NCBI GenBank assembly: GCA_910589105.1
Contig: CAJUST010000009.1
Span: 1 to 64,000, forward strand
DNA from: an uncultured Lachnospiraceae bacterium
Lineage (GTDB): Bacteria > Bacillota > Clostridia > Lachnospirales > Lachnospiraceae
Length of the DNA stretch: 64,000 bases
Direction of reading: 5' to 3'
Part shown: positions 17,169 to 24,857 of the stretch, in pieces
Layout of the letters: every line of letters begins with the position of its first letter
Numbering within the stretch: position 1 is the first letter of the stretch
Program-made: the position numbers and the translations under genes
The notes under the pieces: generated by a model
Told to the model about the DNA's origin: nothing
Seen by the model: the letters and a program-made list of their open reading frames with translations, nothing else
Database searches by the model: none

Positions 17169-17462
17169 GAATATTCTATTATACAAGACTATATTTTCAA
17201 AAGGGCATCCGAAGATTGCACAAACTTTGTTTCCCAATGCGTATGGGCTGGATATGGGAGAACGGCAGGGGTTACAATACCAACTACTCCTACTGTAAAT
17301 GACCGAACGCATATCGCGTTGAAAAATCGGGTAAAAGCAAACCGCCTTATGGCAAGCGCATGGTTTGGGAGAAATTATTCCAATACGCGGCATACAGATG
17401 AAATGGTAAGCAAAATAGACATGAAGCTCTGCCTTTTGTGCGGAATTTTTTCCTTGTCATAA
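17169..17462 (+). pseudogene. Fragment of an Amidase_6-type cell-wall amidase domain
   Basis: From 17169 an open frame without a start codon reads FKRASEDCTNFVSQCVWAGY, then VTIPTTPTVNDRTHIALKN and MASAWFGRNYSN, ending at 17462. DCTNFVSQC is the catalytic-cysteine signature of the putative amidase domain PF12671 found in clostridial exported proteins. The N-terminal part and the C-terminal histidine region are missing. It begins right after the aroC stop, so it looks like a truncated remnant left by deletion or insertion. Confidence 0.65.
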
Positions 17463-17463
17463 A

Positions 17464-17512
17464 ATAAACCTTCAAACTGAGTAATTTTATCTTACATCAG
17501 TTCGAAGGTTTA
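17464..17512 (-). terminator. Terminator of the PepSY gene
   Basis: Minus-strand ATAAACCTTCGAACTGA pairs with TCAGTTTGAAGGTTTAT (one mismatch) around a 15-base loop, followed by TTTT. The stem is symmetrical, so it may also stop plus-strand readthrough from aroC. Confidence 0.6.
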
Positions 17513-17537
17513 TACTCTGTCCATTCGAAAAACAATC

Positions 17538-18170
17538 CTATTCCATCTCTGAATGGCATTCTAAAATAGTCCCTGACGATGCATCGATTTCATATTCATA
17601 TTCCATGCCATCTTTTAAAAACTCAATCTCATATACTGTGATCCCATCTTCACTATCTAATTTTTCTTTTGTAAATGCCACGTCCGAAACAGAAAATCCG
17701 GCATGGCTCACGGCGATGGACTTTGCCTGCTCCATGTCAACTTGAGATTCAGAACTGCCAAAATTTTGCTGTTTCCTATCTTCTATCTCTTTACTGTATA
17801 TTTCCCCTGTATCCGCTTTGATTTCATATTCATATCCCTGCGTTTCCGTAAAAAATTCAATCTCATACAATGCAATTCCATCGTCATAATCCAGTTTTTC
17901 TTTTGTAAAAGTAACCTCCGAAACAGATAAGCCTAAATCGAGACATGCCGTTTTTTTGGCTTCTTCCATTGTAATCTGACTTTCCATCCCTTGCATTGGA
18001 GCTTTTGGCGCAGCCTGATCCGCTGAGTCCTGTCCTGTATTCTGCACTACATTCTGTTCCTGTGATCCGGACTGATTTGCCGAAAAAAAAGCTCCCGCCA
18101 TTACTCCAATTCCAAAGACTGCAAGAATCGCCGCAATGCCGGCAGCTAAAAATATCTTCTTATTTTTCAT
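17538..18170 (-). CDS. Exported protein with two PepSY domains
   Basis: 210 residues. An N-terminal signal-anchor (about residues 6-28) is followed by a Gln/Ser/Ala-rich linker and two tandem PepSY domains (about 65-130 and 143-208). They are near-duplicates of each other: both contain SVSEV or SVSDV followed by FTKEKLD, and a YEYEI strand. PepSY domains are thought to inhibit or sense extracellular peptidases. GGAGG precedes the ATG. A promoter with a 28-bp palindrome over its -10 lies directly upstream, so the gene is probably repressor-controlled. No PepSY-linked two-component genes are adjacent. Confidence 0.85.
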   Translation of the reverse strand: MKNKKIFLAAGIAAILAVFGIGVMAGAFFSANQSGSQEQNVVQNTGQDSADQAAPKAPMQGMESQITMEEAKKTACLDLGLSVSEVTFTKEKLDYDDGIALYEIEFFTETQGYEYEIKADTGEIYSKEIEDRKQQNFGSSESQVDMEQAKSIAVSHAGFSVSDVAFTKEKLDSEDGITVYEIEFLKDGMEYEYEIDASSGTILECHSEME

Positions 18171-18186
18171 ATGCCTAAACCTCCAT

Positions 18187-18236
18187 ATATATTAGAAATA
18201 CATTTCTAATATATACCATATTTTCATTAAACACAA
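18187..18236 (-). promoter_or_regulatory. PepSY-gene promoter with palindromic operator
   Basis: Minus-strand -35 TTGTGT (18231-18236) and -10 TATATT (18208-18213) are 17 bases apart. A perfect palindrome, ATTAGAAAT-AC-ATTTCTAAT at 18191-18210, extended by ATAT on each side to 18187-18214, overlaps the -10 and start site. This is a classic repressor position, probably for a dimeric MarR-, TetR- or PadR-type protein. Confidence 0.7.
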
Positions 18237-18283
18237 CAAAAAAATAACTTATAGTTGAAAAATATTTTCCCCTAATACATTTT

Positions 18284-18322
18284 CCGCCTGTATCCGATAT
18301 AAAATCCATCAAATACAGGCGG
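18284..18322. terminator. Stem-loop after the lactonase gene
   Basis: CCGCCTGTAT pairs with ATACAGGCGG around a 19-base loop. The T-run (TTTTATTT) follows on the plus strand, so as a terminator it points rightward. On the minus strand it could still define the 3' end of the upstream operon. Confidence 0.5.
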
Positions 18323-18328
18323 TTTTAT

Positions 18329-19384
18329 TTACTCTTGAAGCCCTAAAATATAAACGCAGTTCGGTTTATCAATCTTAAGCGGTTTTCCGTCCATTAAAGC
18401 GTATTTCTTCTCATAATCCATACGAAACGTACAGATTTCATTTGACTCGTGGTTTAAACTGATAAAATGCCGGTTCCCCGGTAAGACTGCAAGCGCTTTC
18501 GGAAAATCGCCGCTAATCGGGATAACGCAGAGCAAATCCAATTTCCCCGTTTCGGGATCGCGCTCAAACACTGCCATTTCCGTCGTTCCCGCATTTGCGC
18601 AGTAAAGATATTTGCCGTCCGGTGAAAATTCCATATTCTGTGCGCTGCAATGATCGTTTTTCTTCTTCTGCGTCGACACTTTCTGGATACGCTCAAACTC
18701 TGCCCCATGCTGACCGACATAGTAAGAATAAACATCCACTGTAGTTTCCAATTCATTTAACACATACGCGTTGCGTCCGTCTTTGCTAAAGCGGATCATC
18801 TTAGGCGCAGAATCTAAATCGCTATGGATAATATCCGCCAACTTCAACTTTCCATTCTGGTAATCAATCTTATAAACTTTCACATGATCCAAACCGCCGT
18901 CCACGGCGCATAGATACTGCTGATCTGGCGTAACCTTGACGCAATTTACATGCGGCCTTGAGCTTCTGTCCGCCGCGCTCCTTCCTACGCCTTTATGGAA
19001 CACCCCGTCTGCAATTTCACCTACTGACCCGTCTTCTTCTAAATGCAGCATCGACACTCTCCCATCATGGTACCCGCCGACAAATACATAGCGGTTTTCG
19101 TCGTCTACATCTAAATAACAGCCGCGCATCCCGCCAATCCACTGTTCATTCATCATCTCTAAATCCCCGTCCGGCAGGATTTTAAACGCCCGGACGCCAT
19201 CATCCGTAATGGAATATAAAAACTTCCGGTTACGGGACACAAGCAGATCGGAAGGATTTGTAATATTGATTACTTTCCGCTTCTCCATACGTCCGGCTTC
19301 TGCGTCTACATCATAAATATGGATTCCGATACTGTGTTCATGCGTGTAAGTCCCTACATATGCAACATATTTTTCCTGTTCCAT
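18329..19384 (-). CDS. Lactonase-family seven-bladed beta-propeller protein
   Basis: 351 residues of the 6-phosphogluconolactonase/YbhE-like propeller family (PF10282). It starts YVAYVGTYT and has repeated blades with motifs such as DVDDENRYVFVGGYHDGRV, HVNCVKVTPDQQYLCAVD and EFSPDGKYLYCANAGT. Family members hydrolyse 6-phosphogluconolactone in the pentose phosphate pathway or act on other lactones. GAGGAGTG sets the start at 19384, two bases after the trhP stop, so it is the last gene of the trmR-trhP transcript. No pentose phosphate gene is nearby, so the substrate is uncertain. Confidence 0.85.
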   Translation of the reverse strand: MEQEKYVAYVGTYTHEHSIGIHIYDVDAEAGRMEKRKVINITNPSDLLVSRNRKFLYSITDDGVRAFKILPDGDLEMMNEQWIGGMRGCYLDVDDENRYVFVGGYHDGRVSMLHLEEDGSVGEIADGVFHKGVGRSAADRSSRPHVNCVKVTPDQQYLCAVDGGLDHVKVYKIDYQNGKLKLADIIHSDLDSAPKMIRFSKDGRNAYVLNELETTVDVYSYYVGQHGAEFERIQKVSTQKKKNDHCSAQNMEFSPDGKYLYCANAGTTEMAVFERDPETGKLDLLCVIPISGDFPKALAVLPGNRHFISLNHESNEICTFRMDYEKKYALMDGKPLKIDKPNCVYILGLQE

Positions 19385-19386
19385 CG

Positions 19387-20619
19387 TCAACACTCCTCTG
19401 CTTTTCTGCGTAAAATATCAAAACGCGCAACTGGTATGCCTAAATCAATATATAGTTTCTGTTTTGGATGCGGCGCATCCGGTATGGAGTTGCCATCTTC
19501 ATCGAAGATCTGTTTTACAACGGCTTGTATGTTTTCTCCATTCGGCTTCATTACCTCGATTTGCTCACCGACGGAAAATTTATTGCGCTGTTCAATCTGA
19601 CAGTATCCCTCTTTACTGCATCCGCCCGCGATCCCAAGGTAGATATATTTTGTCACATAAGTGTTGTTATCGTAAATCTGCGCCTCCTCTGAAGGCTTCC
19701 CAAAGAAAAATCCTGTCGTAAACTGCCGGTAAGTGCAGCTTTTAATCTGTTCCAAATACCACGGCATATTTTTCCGGTAAAGTTCCAAAGACTCCATATA
19801 GTCGTCTATTGCCTTCCGGTATGTCCTTGCAACCGTCGCCACATACAGCGCCGTTTTCATTCTGCCTTCTATTTTAAAACTGTCAATCCCTGCCCCAATC
19901 AGCTTTGGGATATGCCCAATCATGCACAGATCCTTGGAATTAAAGATATAAGTGCCGCGTTCATTTTCATAGACAGGCAGATATTCTCCCGGCCTTGTTT
20001 CTTCCACAAGCGAATATTTCCAACGGCAAGGGTGCGCGCAAGCGCCCTGATTGGCGTCCCTTCCCACAAGATAATTGCTAAGGAGGCATCTGCCGGAATA
20101 AGAAATGCACATCGCGCCATGGACAAACGCTTCAATTTCAAGCGTATCGGGGATTTCCCTGCGGATCTGCGTAATCTCAGGAAATGACAGCTCCCTTGCG
20201 CAAACCACCCGTTTCGCCCCTAATGTATGCCAGAATGAAAATGCGCCGTAATTCGTATTATTCGCCTGTGTGCTGATATGGATTTCAATTTCCGGACAGA
20301 TCTCCTTTGCCGCCGCAAATACGCCCATATCGGAAATAATTAACGCATCCGGCAAAATTTCTTTTAATTCCCTGAAATATTCCCTGACTTCCTCTAAATC
20401 TTCATTATGCGCCAAAATATTAGCCGTCACATAGACTTTCACTCCATGCTTATGGGCAAAATCTATGCCTTCTTTCATGTCTTCCAAAGAAAAATTTTTG
20501 GCTTTCGCGCGAAGCCCAAACGCCTCTCCTCCAATATATACCGCATCTGCCCCAAATACAACAGCAATTTTTAATACTTCTAAATTTCCTGCCGGAACAA
20601 GCAATTCAGGACGTCTCAT
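19387..20619 (-). CDS. trhP: Peptidase U32-family tRNA hydroxylation protein
   Basis: 410 residues. The U32 family signature is clear: ELLVPAGNLEVLKIAVVFGADAVYIGG at the start, then EAFVHGAMCISYSGRCLLS with cysteines, and ACAHPCRWKY. In E. coli and B. subtilis these proteins (TrhP/YegQ, YrrN/YrrO) use prephenate to make 5-hydroxyuridine at tRNA position 34. They are not true proteases. The gene overlaps trmR by four bases (ATGA). This pairing of hydroxylase and methyltransferase matches B. subtilis yrrM-yrrN-yrrO. A single U32 gene is present here instead of two. Confidence 0.85.
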   Translation of the reverse strand: MRRPELLVPAGNLEVLKIAVVFGADAVYIGGEAFGLRAKAKNFSLEDMKEGIDFAHKHGVKVYVTANILAHNEDLEEVREYFRELKEILPDALIISDMGVFAAAKEICPEIEIHISTQANNTNYGAFSFWHTLGAKRVVCARELSFPEITQIRREIPDTLEIEAFVHGAMCISYSGRCLLSNYLVGRDANQGACAHPCRWKYSLVEETRPGEYLPVYENERGTYIFNSKDLCMIGHIPKLIGAGIDSFKIEGRMKTALYVATVARTYRKAIDDYMESLELYRKNMPWYLEQIKSCTYRQFTTGFFFGKPSEEAQIYDNNTYVTKYIYLGIAGGCSKEGYCQIEQRNKFSVGEQIEVMKPNGENIQAVVKQIFDEDGNSIPDAPHPKQKLYIDLGIPVARFDILRRKAEEC

Positions 20620-21290
20620 AACTTCTCCTTCTCCATGTGGTTTTTCGTTTCTGTTTTAAAACTGACGGAAACGCCGTCTCCGGTTGGCAGGATCGAGCTT
20701 ATCAGTTTTTCATGGCGCATAATCTCATAAAGATAGTCCCGCATCCGCTTATGGATTGTCCGGTTCCTCCTTGGAATGGCAAACCGCGATTCCAAAATAT
20801 CCCCGTCCTGCAAAACGTTATCCGTCACCAAAACCCCGCCATCTTTTAAGAGCCGGACAAGTTCCGGCAGAAAGAAAATATACTGCCCCTTCGCCGCATC
20901 CATAAAAATAAAGTCAAACGGCTCTTGCAAAGAAGGGAGGATCTTCTGCGCATCGCCTTCTAACAAAGTGATCTGGCCTTCTCTTTTTGCTTCTTTAAAA
21001 TTTGCCCTTGCTATGGGGATTCTTTTTTCATAATTTTCTATCGTCACAATTTCACAGGAAACCGGATTGTATTCCGCCATAAAAAGAGCGGAAAACCCAA
21101 CTGCCGTCCCCACTTCCAAAATGCGTTTTGGACGCTGCATCGCTAAAAGAAGTTTTAAAAGCTGCTGCGTTTCCCTCCGTATCACAGGCACAAATTCTTC
21201 CCTTGCGTTCTGCTCTAAACGCTCTAAAAATTCGGTATGATCCGGCTCTAAGGAATTGATAAATGTAATTAGGCGTTCATTTCCTATCAT
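20616..21290 (-). CDS. trmR: tRNA 5-hydroxyuridine methyltransferase, O-methyltransferase family
   Basis: 224 residues of the class I SAM-dependent O-methyltransferase family 3. The SAM-binding motif is ILEVGTAVGFSALFMA (about 57-72) and the metal-binding region is FIFMDAAKGQY, then DGGVLVTDNVL. Position in front of a U32 protein and after an MltG-like gene supports the B. subtilis YrrM/TrmR role, which is methylation of 5-hydroxyuridine34 to 5-methoxyuridine in tRNA. GAGGAA precedes the ATG. Translation is probably coupled to trhP through the ATGA overlap. Confidence 0.85.
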   Translation of the reverse strand: MIGNERLITFINSLEPDHTEFLERLEQNAREEFVPVIRRETQQLLKLLLAMQRPKRILEVGTAVGFSALFMAEYNPVSCEIVTIENYEKRIPIARANFKEAKREGQITLLEGDAQKILPSLQEPFDFIFMDAAKGQYIFFLPELVRLLKDGGVLVTDNVLQDGDILESRFAIPRRNRTIHKRMRDYLYEIMRHEKLISSILPTGDGVSVSFKTETKNHMEKEKL

Positions 21291-21296
21291 ATCCGT

Positions 21297-21689
21297 TTAT
21301 TCCTCTGTTTCTGTGTCTTCAATTTCCGATGCGCTCATTACCTGCATCATTTCATATGCCGTCATCGACGTAGACAAAGTATAGGTTCCTTCCTTCATCT
21401 TATTAGAAAAAGATGATAGCTTTAATTGTAAAAAAAACAATTTGGAATCGCGGATTAACCCCTTCTTTTCCAATAAGTCCCCCAATTCCATTGCGCCCAT
21501 GCCGGGAGTAATCTCTACGACTTTTTCCTGCCCGTCTTCCGGCAAATCCACGGCGGTTTCCGTAAAGACGCGATGCCCAAACTCAAACGCCCATTTCCCG
21601 CCCCGGTAAAAGCCCATAACCAGCAGAATGACAATCAATATGGAAAAACAGAAACTTACAATTTTCATAACTACTTTGCTGGCGCTCAT
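21297..21689 (-). CDS. Short MltG/YceG-like membrane protein
   Basis: 130 residues. One transmembrane helix (about 9-30) is followed by a LysM-like segment: VVEITPGMGAMELGDLLEKK, then LIRDSKLFFLQL and MKEGTYTLSTSMTAYEMM. This is the substrate-binding N-terminal part of the endolytic transglycosylase MltG (YrrL), whose full form is about 350 residues. The catalytic domain with its essential glutamate is missing. Position before trmR matches B. subtilis yrrL. It may bind peptidoglycan without cleaving it. Such short versions occur in other Lachnospiraceae, so it need not be a broken gene. Confidence 0.7.
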   Translation of the reverse strand: MSASKVVMKIVSFCFSILIVILLVMGFYRGGKWAFEFGHRVFTETAVDLPEDGQEKVVEITPGMGAMELGDLLEKKGLIRDSKLFFLQLKLSSFSNKMKEGTYTLSTSMTAYEMMQVMSASEIEDTETEE

Positions 21690-21712
21690 TTTTTCCTCCG
21701 TATCCCATACGT

Positions 21713-22051
21713 TTAATTACTGTCAAATGCCGTTTCAAAATCCAATTCTTCCAAAAGACTGAAATTCACCTGACGCAGTATGCGGCAAAGCGCATTTTCC
21801 GCATTCAGGCAATCCCATATAATCTGGTTGTCAAACATTTCCCTGTATTCCTGGCGCATGCGGTCGCCTTCTTCATAGAGATTTGCGTTCCTGTTCTGCA
21901 TCTCATAGTTTTGCCTTAAAAACTTGTCCGCCTGCTCTTTTAAAAGAGGATACTTTGAGATTAACTCTTTCGTCCTCAAATATTCCTTATATTCTTCACT
22001 GTCTTTTACTGCTGCAACCAATGCATCGATTGCCTGTTGTACCTGACTCAT
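21713..22051 (-). CDS. YlbF/YmcA-family protein
   Basis: 112 residues, helical. SEEYKEYLRTKELISKYP followed by QNYEMQNRN fits the YlbF/YmcA (Com_YlbF) family. In B. subtilis the Y-complex YlbF-YmcA-YaaT binds RNase Y and directs maturation of operon mRNAs. GGAGGG eight bases before MSQVQQAID sets the start at 22051 and removes an apparent overlap with rnjA. Lying directly behind RNase J, it suggests a shared RNA-processing role. Confidence 0.8.
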   Translation of the reverse strand: MSQVQQAIDALVAAVKDSEEYKEYLRTKELISKYPLLKEQADKFLRQNYEMQNRNANLYEEGDRMRQEYREMFDNQIIWDCLNAENALCRILRQVNFSLLEELDFETAFDSN

Positions 22052-22068
22052 CACAATGCCCTCCGCGG

Positions 22069-23739
22069 TTAAACCTCCATGATAATCGGAATAATCATCG
22101 GCCTGCGCTTCGTTTCTTTCCAAACAAACTCGCCCAAAGATTCCTTGATTTCCATTTTGATTCTGGTCCAGTCCGTAATATTTTTATCCATCATCTGCTC
22201 CATCGTGTCATAAAGCACTTGTTTCGCCTCGTCCATCAAACTCTCTGAGCCCCTGACATAGACAAATCCCCTCGATACGATGTCCGGCCCTGCAAGCACC
22301 TGTCCCGAACCGGCCTGTAAAGTCAGCACTACGATAATAATGCCTTCTTCCGCCAAATGCTGGCGGTCGCGGAGCACGATATTCCCAACGTCGCCCACGC
22401 CAAGGCCGTCCACCATCACATTTCCTGTCTGCACATGCCCAGTAAGATCCGCTCCATTTTCGTCCAGCTCCAACACATCGCCGGAAGATAAAATAAATAT
22501 ATTTTCTTTATTATATCCCAGTTCTTCCGCTATTTTCGCCTGCGCCATTAAATGCCTGTATTCCCCATGCACCGGAATGGCGTATTTCGGACGCACCAAA
22601 GAATAAATTAATTTAATGTCCTCCTGACAGGCATGTCCCGAAACATGGGTGTCTTGGCAGATAACGTCCGCGCCCTTCCGGAACAATTCATTAATCACGT
22701 TTGAGACGGCTTTTTCATTCCCCGGAATCGGGTTTGAACTGAAAATAATCGTATCTTTCGGTTTTATCGTAATTTTTTTGTGCATGCCGGACGCCATGCG
22801 GGACAACGCCGCCATAGATTCCCCTTGGCTTCCTGTCGTAATCAAAACGGTCTGTTCGTCCGGATAGTCTTTTAATTGTTCTACGTCTATTAACGTATGC
22901 GCCGGAATATCCAAATACCCAAGTTCCGTCGCCGTCGAAATAATATTTACCATGCTGCGTCCTTCGACTACCACTTTCCTGCCGTATTTGCAGGCAAAAT
23001 TGATAATCTGCTGCACGCGGTCTACATTGGATGCAAATGTGGCAATAATAATTCTCGAATTCCTATGCTCTGAAAAAATATTGTCAAAGGTTCTGCCAAC
23101 GGAACGCTCCGTCATCGTAAATCCCGGACGCTCAGCGTTCGTGCTGTCACACATCAGCGCAAGCACGCCTTTTTTGCCGATTTCCCCCAGCCTTGCCAAA
23201 TCAATCGCATCCCCAAAAACCGGAGTATAGTCCACTTTGAAATCTCCGGTATGCACGACAATTCCTGCCGGAGAATAAATCGCAAGCGCGGCCGCATCCT
23301 GAATGCTGTGGTTCGTCTTGATAAATTCCACACGAAAATTGCCAAGGTTGATATGCTGACCGTATTTTACGACTTTCCGTTTGACAATGCTAAGCATATT
23401 GTGCTCCCTAAGCCTGTTGTCAATAATGCCAATCGTCAGTTTCGTCGCATAAATCGGCACATTCAGCTCCTTTAACACATAAGGGATTGCGCCAATATGG
23501 TCTTCATGCCCATGCGTGATAAAAAAGCCTTTTACCTTATCCGCGTGTTCCCGAAGATAGGTAATGTCTGGAATGACCAAATCAATCCCCAGCATATCGT
23601 CCTCTGGGAAAGACAATCCGCAGTCCACAACAATAATACTGTCTCCGTACTCAAAGGCAGTAATGTTCATTCCAATCTGTTCTAACCCTCCTAGTGGAAT
23701 GATTTTAAGCTTTCCATGTTCAGTTTTTTTCTGTTTCAA
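22069..23739 (-). CDS. rnjA: Ribonuclease J
   Basis: 556 residues of a metallo-beta-lactamase/beta-CASP nuclease. The zinc motif is THGHEDHIGAIPY (about residues 74-86), followed by TNHSIQDAAA, VHTGDFKVD and the beta-CASP SGHACQEDI. The C-terminal domain is present. RNase J has 5'-3' exonuclease and endonuclease activity on mRNA and rRNA precursors. The start appears to be TTG at 23739, nine bases after GGAGG. It interrupts the ruvX-yrzB / mltG-trmR order seen in B. subtilis. Whether it is RnjA or RnjB cannot be settled without a search for a second copy. Confidence 0.93.
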   Translation of the reverse strand: MKQKKTEHGKLKIIPLGGLEQIGMNITAFEYGDSIIVVDCGLSFPEDDMLGIDLVIPDITYLREHADKVKGFFITHGHEDHIGAIPYVLKELNVPIYATKLTIGIIDNRLREHNMLSIVKRKVVKYGQHINLGNFRVEFIKTNHSIQDAAALAIYSPAGIVVHTGDFKVDYTPVFGDAIDLARLGEIGKKGVLALMCDSTNAERPGFTMTERSVGRTFDNIFSEHRNSRIIIATFASNVDRVQQIINFACKYGRKVVVEGRSMVNIISTATELGYLDIPAHTLIDVEQLKDYPDEQTVLITTGSQGESMAALSRMASGMHKKITIKPKDTIIFSSNPIPGNEKAVSNVINELFRKGADVICQDTHVSGHACQEDIKLIYSLVRPKYAIPVHGEYRHLMAQAKIAEELGYNKENIFILSSGDVLELDENGADLTGHVQTGNVMVDGLGVGDVGNIVLRDRQHLAEEGIIIVVLTLQAGSGQVLAGPDIVSRGFVYVRGSESLMDEAKQVLYDTMEQMMDKNITDWTRIKMEIKESLGEFVWKETKRRPMIIPIIMEV

Positions 23740-23759
23740 AAAATAATACCTCCGTTTTT

Positions 23760-24017
23760 CTAGTATTCAAAATCCACATCGTCCATCAATTCGGTAAAGA
23801 CTTTTGCAATGGCTTCAAATTCCGCTTCTTCTTCTACCATTTCATAAACCGTTTCTTCGTCCTCCGATGAGGTTTCTTTTAAAATATAAGCTTCTGAATC
23901 ACCGTCTTCTTCCTCAGTGACCAGCAGATAATTCTGATTATTAATTTTCGTCTGTTCCAGACAGAAAAATTCCTTTATTTCCTGTGAGACAGGAGAATTA
24001 AATTTCACTTTTTCCAT
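23760..24017 (-). CDS. DUF1292 protein, YrzB-like
   Basis: 85 residues, strongly acidic, second DUF1292 copy in the window. Recognisable parts are FFCLEQTKINNQNYLLVTEE, SEAYILKE and the C-terminal AIAKVFTELMDD. It sits two bases after ruvX, exactly where yrzB lies in B. subtilis. The ribosome site is weak (AAAGGA about 15 bases upstream), so translation may depend on coupling to ruvX. Function unknown. Confidence 0.85.
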   Translation of the reverse strand: MEKVKFNSPVSQEIKEFFCLEQTKINNQNYLLVTEEEDGDSEAYILKETSSEDEETVYEMVEEEAEFEAIAKVFTELMDDVDFEY

Positions 24018-24019
24018 AA

Positions 24020-24463
24020 TTAATCAGCCTGTTCCTTTTTCTTCATTTGCAGGGAATCCAAGTATCCCTGAAGAATCAGCATTGCAGCGATTTCATCGAC
24101 ATATTCTTTTTGCATATCGCCGCGTATCCCGCTTTCCGTCATAATATTGCGCGCTTGGGCAGTCGTTAAGCGTTCATCCCACAATTCCACCGGAAAATCA
24201 AAACGCCGCTCTAACTTTTCCATAAATTCCTTCGTCAATTCACAGCGTTCGCCTTCCGTGTTATTCATATGCTTCGGGTATCCTAAAACGATTTGTTCCA
24301 CATCATAAAAGGAGACAATCTCCTCAATCCTAGCCAATGTCCTGCGCAGTTTATTTGGAGATTTCCGCCGGATAATTTCTACGCCTTGCGCGGTAATCCC
24401 CAATGCATCACTGACTGCGACTCCTACCGTACGTGAGCCAAAATCCAATCCCAGTATCCGCAT
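24020..24463 (-). CDS. ruvX: RuvX/YqgF, RNase H-fold resolvase
   Basis: 147 residues. The start MRILGLDFGSRTVGVAVSDA carries the first catalytic aspartate. IVLGYPKHMNNTEG and the late LWDERLTTAQA follow. YqgF proteins process pre-16S rRNA 5' ends in E. coli and also act as Holliday-junction nucleases. GGAGG before ATG 24463 sets the start. It lies between ireB and the DUF1292 gene as in B. subtilis yrrK. Confidence 0.92.
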   Translation of the reverse strand: MRILGLDFGSRTVGVAVSDALGITAQGVEIIRRKSPNKLRRTLARIEEIVSFYDVEQIVLGYPKHMNNTEGERCELTKEFMEKLERRFDFPVELWDERLTTAQARNIMTESGIRGDMQKEYVDEIAAMLILQGYLDSLQMKKKEQAD

Positions 24464-24506
24464 GACAGCCTCCATACTTGCCTGCATTCCATCTTGTCTT
24501 ACTCCA

Positions 24507-24770
24507 CTATGGCTGCATCTTTTCTTTGATATATTCCTGTAACACTTCTTCTACGATTTCATCACGTTCCACTTTCATAATCAGACTTCTTGCATTATTA
24601 TGGCTGGTAATATAAGTCGGATCACCTGACATAATATATCCAACAATCTGGTTGACCGGATTATACCCTTTTTCCGTAAGCGCATCATAAACGATGGCAA
24701 GTACATCTTTGACCTGCATTTCCGGTTCTTTCTCTACTTTAAAAAATTGTGTGTTTGTTAAATTCTGCAT
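24507..24770 (-). CDS. ireB: IreB family regulatory phosphoprotein
   Basis: 87 residues. The family core VLAIVYDALTEKGYNPVNQI, then YIMSGDPTYITSHNNAR and a helical C-terminus identify IreB (DUF965, YrzL). In Enterococcus it is a substrate of the Ser/Thr kinase IreK and modulates cephalosporin resistance. The N-terminal TNTQ segment contains the conserved threonines that IreK phosphorylates. It is first in the ireB-ruvX-yrzB run, with its own promoter. Confidence 0.92.
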   Translation of the reverse strand: MQNLTNTQFFKVEKEPEMQVKDVLAIVYDALTEKGYNPVNQIVGYIMSGDPTYITSHNNARSLIMKVERDEIVEEVLQEYIKEKMQP

Positions 24771-24828
24771 ATCTCCACGCCCTTATTCCGCTCTTTTGTT
24801 TTATGCACGCAAAAGCATTGCTATATCT

Positions 24829-24857
24829 ATTGTAATATATTTAACCTTAAAATTCAA
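24829..24857 (-). promoter_or_regulatory. Promoter of the ireB operon
   Basis: Minus-strand -35 TTGAAT, 17-base spacer, -10 TACAAT. The -35 overlaps the mtaB stop codon, so mtaB and ireB may be both linked and separately initiated. Confidence 0.65.
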
